Of a stretch of DNA of 64,000 nt, positions 62,201 through 64,000 are shown in pieces. How positions within the stretch are numbered: position 1 is the stretch's first letter; each line of letters begins with the position of its first letter. The stretch lies in contig JANAVB010029819.1 of the NCBI GenBank assembly GCA_029216955.1, positions 37,861,488-37,925,487 on the forward strand, read 5' to 3'. The notes under the pieces were generated by a model, which made no database searches, had not been told where the DNA came from, and saw only the letters and a program-made list of their open reading frames with translations. The DNA is from Iris pallida. Its lineage: Eukaryota > Streptophyta > Magnoliopsida > Asparagales > Iridaceae. A program made the translations under genes and the position numbers.

Positions 62201-63454
62201 AGGTTAATTGGCCTCCCATGCAGCTTTTAGCTGAGCCACTTGTTGAAAGGATCAGTGGGACATTGAGGTAGTCAAATCTTGTAGGAGGCTTGCACGACAA
62301 TGTGTTGTGTTAATTATGAACATTTTGCTGAAGTCACAGTCTTCAGACCATGTACACCAAACTCTTTGCACTCTGACAGAGATACCAGATTTATGTCTCA
62401 TGCTCGCAAGCTATCAACACATCCATTTCTACTTAATTATCATACCTATGAAATTTTACTACATTATGTAACAATCGGTTGGTGCTGTTACTTGTTAGTA
62501 CATGAAATTTAACTTGCATTTGCATGACCATATCATGCAAATGTAAATGTTCTTATATAGAAATGCTTTTCAAATCAATAAGACTTTATTCTAAGCAATG
62601 ACTATTAGGAAGGCCATCTATCTCGACCAATGCATGCTTCACCTTTGTCTTACCAGCAGACATGGTGAGTGCCTTGCACATGCTCTCACTTCCCTCTGGA
62701 CTACACATGAAAACCACACGGTCCACACGATCCATGTGAACCAACTTAGATGGTGGAGACAAGAACCTAATCTTTCCCTATACCTTCTAAACCATGCAAG
62801 CCCAAACAAACCATTCAAATTGTTTAAACTCGTCATGCCATGACTAGTAGTGATGAAATCCATTGACCTTCCATTTCAAACTTCCACACTCGACTCTGAA
62901 TTCTAGCAGTACCGATGGCTCATGGGCCAACGTGCTGTATTGAAAAACTCATCGGCATGTAGTTTAAGTTGAATTTATACTTCACCTTGGGATGAGTTTT
63001 TGTGAAACAACACCAACATCATTACTCTTCTTTCCAGAAACTCAAATCCGCGCTTGGTATAACTTCTATTGAGATCATAACCTCTTGTTAAATACTGCTA
63101 TTTTTCGTTCCAATTTGGAAGGGGAAACACCAAGAAGATTTGTTTGGCTCGTGAGTTTAAATGTTAAACACAAACATAGTTGGCATTTGGTTTGTTATTC
63201 CAATGTTCAACGAGTATAACCTATGTTGCACTGACACGGATACAACACGACACGGTGACAAGACATGGTCCATATTTTGGAGTGTCCGTGCTTCATAGAG
63301 TACAACCAGCTGACATTCGAAAATATTTTTAAAAAAGGGTTATATTAAGCTAAATCTAAACCGAGGATGGACATGCCTAGCCCCAGACAGAAGCCATTGT
63401 CGTGTCACTTATTACAAATGTGTCCAATGACCACTCCCTCCCATTGACACAGTC

Positions 63455-63515
<61 letters not shown>

Positions 63516-63831
63516 ACACAAAATCATAATTTTTTTACTTCCATTTTTCCATATCAAATAAATTTTCACAAAAATCGTAACAACTTCACTTTAACCACCA
63601 TCAGTGGCTAACAAGTCACTCCTTGACACGTGTCAAGTTGTCAGTGTTTCAGGCTCACAAATTGACTGCTCCCATCACCATAGCTGATCCATCTACTGAA
63701 GATTAACTTTTTTCTAGAGAGAAAATCATTGAGGAAAAAAAAGAAGAAGAATACATACTTTGGTTGTGCTCATCGAAGTCAAGGCTGAGATCTTTGGTCC
63801 GGCGGCGACAGCAAATTAAGCTACTCATCAT
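40560..63831 (-). CDS. ROPGEF14: RopGEF (PRONE domain), closest to RopGEF14; seven coding exons
   Basis: RopGEFs load GTP onto ROP (plant Rho) GTPases at the plasma membrane, downstream of receptor kinases, in polar growth and signalling. Coding exons, 5' to 3' on the minus strand: 63,831-63,759; 61,665-61,240; 42,936-42,782; 42,699-42,625; 42,436-42,161; 42,041-41,694; 40,922-40,560. Lengths 73, 426, 155, 75, 276, 348 and 363 sum to 1,716, giving 571 residues plus TAA. All junctions are GT/AG and phases match. The N-terminus ([11 protein letters not shown], then VMTYNGLES) and [18 protein letters not shown] at about 127-144 match the RopGEF14 branch. PRONE spans about 127-482, including [28 protein letters not shown] and [11 protein letters not shown]. 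The short C-terminal tail lacks close similarity I recall. No stop or shift was found. Transcript data would confirm the borders. Confidence 0.93.
41277..41676. mobile_element. MITE in RopGEF intron 6 with G-rich core
   Basis: The left arm starts GGCTAAATTTCAACTTGATA and the right arm, reversed, GGCCTAATTTCAATTTGATA. The arms pair over about 100 bp and carry CAACTATTCCA and TAAACTTTAAAA in both. The centre at 41,467-41,518 is an almost pure G run. No coding region. Confidence 0.75.
41467..41518 (+). other. G-run tract, potential quadruplex
   Basis: About 50 bases of G runs separated by single T residues on the plus strand, with more than four runs of five or more G. It is in an intron; on the transcribed (minus-sense) RNA it would be C-rich. 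Confidence 0.8.
41694..42041 (-). CDS. ROPGEF14: RopGEF coding exon 6
   Basis: 348 bp, acceptor GTGCAG, donor GTTAGC. Encodes [12 protein letters not shown], the [14 protein letters not shown] segment and [16 protein letters not shown]. The donor GTTAGC is weaker than the others and lies only 18 bases from the MITE in intron 6. Confidence 0.92.
42161..42436 (-). CDS. ROPGEF14: RopGEF coding exon 5
   Basis: 276 bp, acceptor CTGCAG, donor GTATGT. Encodes [19 protein letters not shown], the [11 protein letters not shown] motif and [20 protein letters not shown] of PRONE. Confidence 0.93.
42625..42699 (-). CDS. ROPGEF14: RopGEF coding exon 4
   Basis: A 75-bp phase 0 exon, acceptor TTGCAG, donor GTAAGT. 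Encodes [20 protein letters not shown] and DSMLI, a very conserved PRONE segment. Confidence 0.93.
42782..42936 (-). CDS. ROPGEF14: RopGEF coding exon 3
   Basis: Acceptor TTTCAG, donor GTAAGT. The split alanine codon joins exon 2 exactly to [13 protein letters not shown]. Encodes [18 protein letters not shown] of PRONE. That this exon fits exon 2 across 18.3 kb is the main evidence for one gene. Confidence 0.93.
43199..43296. repeat. AC and AT dinucleotide microsatellites
   Basis: About 16 AC units to 43,230, then AT runs interrupted by TTGCACAT to 43,296. A further AT run lies at 43,365-43,385. Confidence 0.95.
43298..43364 (+). repeat. tRNA-derived SINE-like fragment
   Basis: GAGCTCTAGCCTAGTGGTTA resembles a pol III A box (TAGCCTAGTGG) and GAAGTTCGAGCCCCAGTG resembles a B box (GTTCGAGCC) about 35 bp later. 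Parts of it match 53,097-53,140. Confidence 0.55.
43386..44857 (-). mobile_element. L1-type LINE, 5'-truncated 3' part
   Basis: On the minus strand the order is an RT thumb region (readable from about 44,850: [38 protein letters not shown]), then CADFIWMGG and [19 protein letters not shown], then a zf-RVT zinc domain ([20 protein letters not shown]), then a T-rich tail on the plus strand near 43,400. These are hallmarks of plant L1 ORF2. The RT catalytic core is missing. Frames are broken at several points. Confidence 0.85.
43476..44535 (-). pseudogene. LINE ORF2 C-terminal remnant (RT tail and zf-RVT)
   Basis: Two frames, 44,535-44,113 and 44,255-43,476, join by a shift near 44,250. The second carries the zf-RVT region ending [18 protein letters not shown], typical of the last part of plant LINE ORF2. 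Confidence 0.85.
44858..46480 (+). repeat. 5' LTR of the gag-only copia element
   Basis: 1,623 bp. It includes ATACCGACGGTATACCG repeats at 45,670-45,790 and 45,872-45,895, a TATAAATAG box at about 45,940 and two-plus copies of a 35-bp GAGTCTTCGTATCCAAACTC unit at 46,140-46,205. Confidence 0.93.
45936..45950 (+). promoter_or_regulatory. TATA box of the gag-only copia LTR
   Basis: GGTTATAAATAGCCTTGAAC is conserved at the matching place in the 3' LTR (about 52,520). Confidence 0.7.
46481..46495 (+). other. Primer-binding site of the gag-only copia element
   Basis: ATTGGTATCAAAGC follows the LTR end; the usual tRNA-Met site is TGGTATCAGAGC, one base different. Confidence 0.85.
46549..47349 (+). 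CDS. Gag-like protein with coiled coil and zinc knuckle (266 residues)
   Basis: Residues 25-175 are charged heptad-like helix (for example [20 protein letters not shown]), likely a coiled coil. A CX2CX4HX4C zinc knuckle ([14 protein letters not shown]) lies near residues 204-217, followed by WVPKANK and WIPKSSS. The UBN2 capsid part that normally precedes these in copia gag is absent, so this is the gag C-terminal half with its own start. The frame is uninterrupted, which hints at selection or youth, and may let the RNA be packaged by a relative's particles. Confidence 0.7.
   Translation: MASYSSYSSSDKEDFTSSSIDNHVFSKYKKCSKWKAMAKQSLEILDNLHSTNKELSEKVIHLEEANEFLRNENNDLLSRLDSQNSSCVSLKSLNEALILKIKSLSLSIEDLKSQTHVLTSLHDSSIDSLKKQNDDFISRIALFEKENYALNAKFDSLTCLHDDLLLEHDILKIKSSHAHSRDIHHSSMSHVHNHTHSDTCAHISIRCFYCSRIGHMSFTCPIRRSFSTNARVNSMWVPKANKCGSKFIWIPKSSSNVVGEASCIGT
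47350..51437 (+). other. Non-coding interior of the gag-only copia element
   Basis: 4.1 kb of T-rich sequence without a credible frame. Phrases such as GAGGGGGAGCA (50,371 and 50,711) and AAAGGGGGAGAAG (51,282) recur and may be remnants of purine tracts. No protease, integrase, RT or RNase H motif was found in any frame. Confidence 0.75.
48416..48461. repeat. AT dinucleotide microsatellite
   Basis: About 22 TA units in the non-coding interior of the gag-only element. Confidence 0.95.
51438..53096 (+). repeat. 3' LTR of the gag-only copia element
   Basis: 1,659 bp. It is 36 bp longer than the 5' LTR, mostly because it holds three rather than two of the 35-bp GAGTCTTCGTATCC units (52,716-52,820) and a different number of ATACCGACGGTATACC units. 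Elsewhere it differs by scattered substitutions. Confidence 0.93.
53097..53232 (+). repeat. SINE-like 3' part with AT tail
   Basis: GCATGCGGCCCGAGTGGTCA and GGAGTTCGAATCCCAGTG resemble the B-box half of the SINE-like fragment at 43,320-43,364. An AT run (53,169-53,231) follows. It continues sequence interrupted at 44,857 by the gag-only element. Confidence 0.55.
53836..53960 (-). repeat. 3' LTR of the full-length copia element
   Basis: TGTTGAGACTTGAAG to TATATATCAACA on the plus strand. Very short for a plant LTR. It contains ACATATATATAGG, a possible TATA box for the minus strand. Confidence 0.95.
53968..58524 (-). CDS. Copia gag-pol polyprotein, intact (1,518 residues)
   Basis: Order is gag, protease, integrase, RT, RNase H, as in Ty1/copia. 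Gag (1-290) ends in a zinc knuckle [14 protein letters not shown] (275-288) followed by an [11 protein letters not shown] stretch. The protease has WIIDSGAS (catalytic D about 408). Integrase has a zinc region near 547-580 and D607, D670, E706, the last two 36 apart. RT carries [12 protein letters not shown] and YVDD (1,202-1,205). RNase H has CDSDWA (about 1,364) and ends in ADGLTKGL. All catalytic residues are present. A proline-serine linker lies at 915-955. No stop or frameshift occurs, unlike every other element here. Length is normal for the superfamily; the lineage (possibly Ale) is not certain. Confidence 0.96.
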   Translation of the reverse strand: MEEILKKLDADDVATLLKLIKVSAGESTTRAPPKLELPSIDLKLDGPATYLSWSRRVRRTLAGKNLEGFLTGEKTEPEEGSTGRDEWKSTHMVIYIWLLNSLVQSIASTVDDIEMVKDVWEKLRRTYDGIGNNLRIFQIKGEIDDTVQGEKTVQEYATELERLWLDYDHHSKRASCGDPKCKERQVCLQERTMKFLKGLTTAFTQRTALLLAQPEIPSLEEAISAMIQEETRIRLQTGTGASSTGALPEVKSALAATGSGDTGSKGELWQQNRQCYNCGEMGHHRYACTKPPKEGDSGGGRGRRYAGRGRGRGGRRGGRGGYRANLLVADGNGGAGGAFTEEDQALLDLLERKQKASIEGDRRSGAEEASTPFFRGNAAMYAHPSEGTDESHALASMSSLKMSDWIIDSGASRHVTGNASKFSSYTHLASTDTIQTADGTFQPVVGKGTVNCTGSVRLSNVLHAPSFPVSLLSISSIILQLKCIVSFDIPKVIFQEKGTGRRLGTGTWHDGLWYLDQDGLDSALVSMAEKAGMEELQQRTEDTLILHHRRMGHSSFDTLNKLYPDMYAKSNKRKLVCDACELGKLTRSSYVGNGHKSSSVFEVVHSDVWGPCATNTMNGYKYFVSFIDCASRVTWLYLMKNKSDVFACFRDFHKYVQTQYNAVVKILRSDNGTEYTNRTLAEYLSAHGIQHQTSCAYTPAQNGVAERKNRHLLETARSMMIDMNVPQHLWGYAVLTAAQLINRMPSKVLGWKSPCEVLQGNNSGILPLKVFGCVCFVKDNRPFVGKLDPRAVKCIFVGYSATQKGYVCWSPVEKKKFVSMDVHFREHEPYYRQDGTSYNTPHTTSIRREGEIENLENLVVTDLEVWHRDTVEEEHEGEAEQREETRSVTPTAQGELLTYNRRNNKQTTGPVPTVSVPSPLPAPVPTPETPIPPSSSSTPPPSSSTPPPSSGDIVPPMSPIPLPTRRTTRSNAGNPPDRYGWDLAKFVSYDHISSSHGAFIASLDSITVPNNWQVAKNDPKWKAAMHEELEALEKNHTWELVRLPEGKRAVGCKWVFTVKQNPDGQVERYKARLVAKGYSQTYGIDYDETFAPVAKMSTVRTLISLAANGGWKLHQLDVKNAFLHGDLVEEVYMEIPPGFGTKQTEGKVCRLKKSLYGLKQSPRAWFDRFRRAMIGMGYQQINADHTVFFRRSGGHITMLAVYVDDMIITGNDEQEIAQLKVKLGKEFEVKDLGPLRYFLGIEIARDNEGIVLSQRKYALDLLTETGMMGCKPATTPIDQKFKLDAEAGEPVDRDRYQRLVGKLIYLSHTRPDISFAVSVVSRYMHDPRKGHMDAVYQILRYLKGAPGKGLIFRRNNHVGIEGYCDSDWASCADDRRSTSGYCIFVGGNLVSWRSKKQSVVARSTAEAEYRAMALGVTELLWLKNMLTELKLDQGAKMKLWCDNQSAINIANNPVQHDRTKHIEIDRFFIKEKLDKGELELGYVPTKDQVADGLTKGLSSINMMRGCDKMGLVNIFRPP
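58525..59061 (-). other. 5' leader of the full-length copia element
   Basis: 537 bases between primer site and gag start. It contains a long CAG/GCA-type repeat-rich tract (58,806-58,982) and a directly repeated block with CAGGCTGACCTACAGCGTAG (58,731-58,787), which can pair within itself. No start-to-stop frame of note on the coding strand. Confidence 0.8.
59062..59073 (-). other. Primer-binding site of the full-length copia element
   Basis: The minus strand reads TGGTATCAGAGC directly after the 5' LTR, a perfect 12-base match to the common initiator tRNA-Met site. Confidence 0.95.
59074..59198 (-). repeat. 5' LTR of the full-length copia element
   Basis: Same 125 bases as the 3' LTR. It is followed on the right by CTATG, the target duplication. 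Confidence 0.95.
59199..59571. other. Intron DNA without recognisable content
   Basis: Continues the intron sequence split by the full-length copia element. AT-rich, no supportable frame. Confidence 0.5.
59572..60141. repeat. 285-bp direct tandem duplication
   Basis: 59,572-59,856 and 59,857-60,141 are nearly identical, both starting TTATATCATTCTTTAACACT and ending CATAAACATGACCGGT. The duplicated part is LINE-derived. Confidence 0.95.
59572..60935 (-). mobile_element. RTE-type LINE remnant
   Basis: On the minus strand 60,891-60,433 reads [40 protein letters not shown] and [17 protein letters not shown], matching the RT of plant RTE LINEs, with the active-site region decayed. Further down, AQRRPID and [13 protein letters not shown] match the end of the same ORF. 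Stops and shifts are frequent. Confidence 0.78.
60942..61231. other. Remaining intron 2 DNA near exon 2
   Basis: AT-rich, no coding frame of note. Confidence 0.5.
61240..61665 (-). CDS. ROPGEF14: RopGEF coding exon 2
   Basis: Acceptor TTCAG, donor GTATTT. Encodes the variable serine-rich N-terminal region and the start of PRONE ([10 protein letters not shown] to [12 protein letters not shown]), phase 1 to phase 1. The long intron 2 follows. Confidence 0.93.
61666..63758 (-). other. ROPGEF14: RopGEF intron 1, 2.1 kb
   Basis: Donor GTATGT at 63,758, acceptor TTCAG at 61,666. Apart from the CT microsatellite I see no repeat family or gene in it. Confidence 0.85.
63459..63511. repeat. CT dinucleotide microsatellite
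   Basis: About 26 CT units, inside RopGEF intron 1 about 250 bases from exon 1. Confidence 0.97.
63759..63831 (-). CDS. ROPGEF14: RopGEF coding exon 1
   Basis: Encodes [20 protein letters not shown] and the next four residues, ending in phase 1 before GTATGT. Two ATGs in a row occur at the start; the first was chosen because relatives also begin MM. The cysteine and arginine cluster is typical of the branch. Confidence 0.88.
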
Positions 63832-64000
63832 TGACTAATTACTTTTTGAAGCTCCAAGAACTGCTAATTAATTAATTAATTAGTAACATCCACTCACTGT
63901 TTCAAAAGAAACAAAAAAAGTAAGTAAAAAATTATCAAAAATAAAACTTTTCTTTACAAAAAGTTCACCTTTTTTTTATTTCCTTGGATTCACTTCAGCT
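63832..64000 (-). promoter_or_regulatory. ROPGEF14: 5' leader or promoter-proximal DNA of the RopGEF gene
   Basis: Non-coding and AT-rich, with a TTAATTAATTAATTAAT run near 63,870. The transcription start is not visible. Confidence 0.45.

Noticed and set aside
63402..63611. Frame with a long Leu-Ser repeat
   Set aside because: It is the CT microsatellite translated, inside RopGEF intron 1.

Overview
The window is nuclear DNA of a flowering plant. It has long introns with GT/AG borders, plant Ty1/copia and Ty3/gypsy retrotransposons, and one host gene of a plant-specific family. Base composition and retrotransposon types would suit a large-genome monocot outside the grasses, but I cannot fix the species. 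Nothing bacterial, organellar or viral was seen. All calls come from reading the sequence; no search was run.

Left part, about 1-28,890: a nested stack of transposable elements. The outermost is a decayed Ty1/copia element on the minus strand, with a 5' LTR at 27,700-28,886 and a gag remnant. A Tat-type Ty3/gypsy element (copy 2, minus strand, LTR edge at 26,077) sits inside it. Copy 2 is broken by a 4.9 kb CACTA-like DNA transposon (17,813-22,756) that carries pieces of a cullin gene and of a receptor-kinase gene. It is broken again by a plus-strand chromovirus, of which the 3' tail and a complete 4.4 kb LTR (11,318-15,713) are visible. A second Tat copy of the same family (copy 1, minus strand, LTR edge at 11,010) lies in the chromovirus tail and runs off the left edge of the window. 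Both Tat copies have frameshifts and stops.

Middle part, 28,887-40,560: old intergenic DNA. It holds a chromovirus remnant, a short hAT-type element (TAGGG/CCCTA ends, 8-bp target duplication) split by a 6.2 kb LTR element that has two 2.8 kb LTRs and almost no internal region, and a roughly 570 bp MITE with long inverted ends.

Right part, 40,560-63,831: one apparently intact host gene on the minus strand, a PRONE-domain Rho-of-plants exchange factor most like RopGEF14. It has seven coding exons, all with GT/AG borders and matching phases, giving 571 residues. Intron 2 is 18.3 kb and holds a 5'-truncated L1-type LINE, SINE-like pieces, an 8.2 kb gag-only copia element with 1.6 kb LTRs, a full-length copia element with an uninterrupted 1,518-residue gag-pol and two identical 125-bp LTRs, and an old RTE-type LINE remnant. 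Intron 6 holds a 400 bp MITE with a G-rich core. The gene's coding and splice signals look preserved despite about 15 kb of recognisable inserts in one intron.
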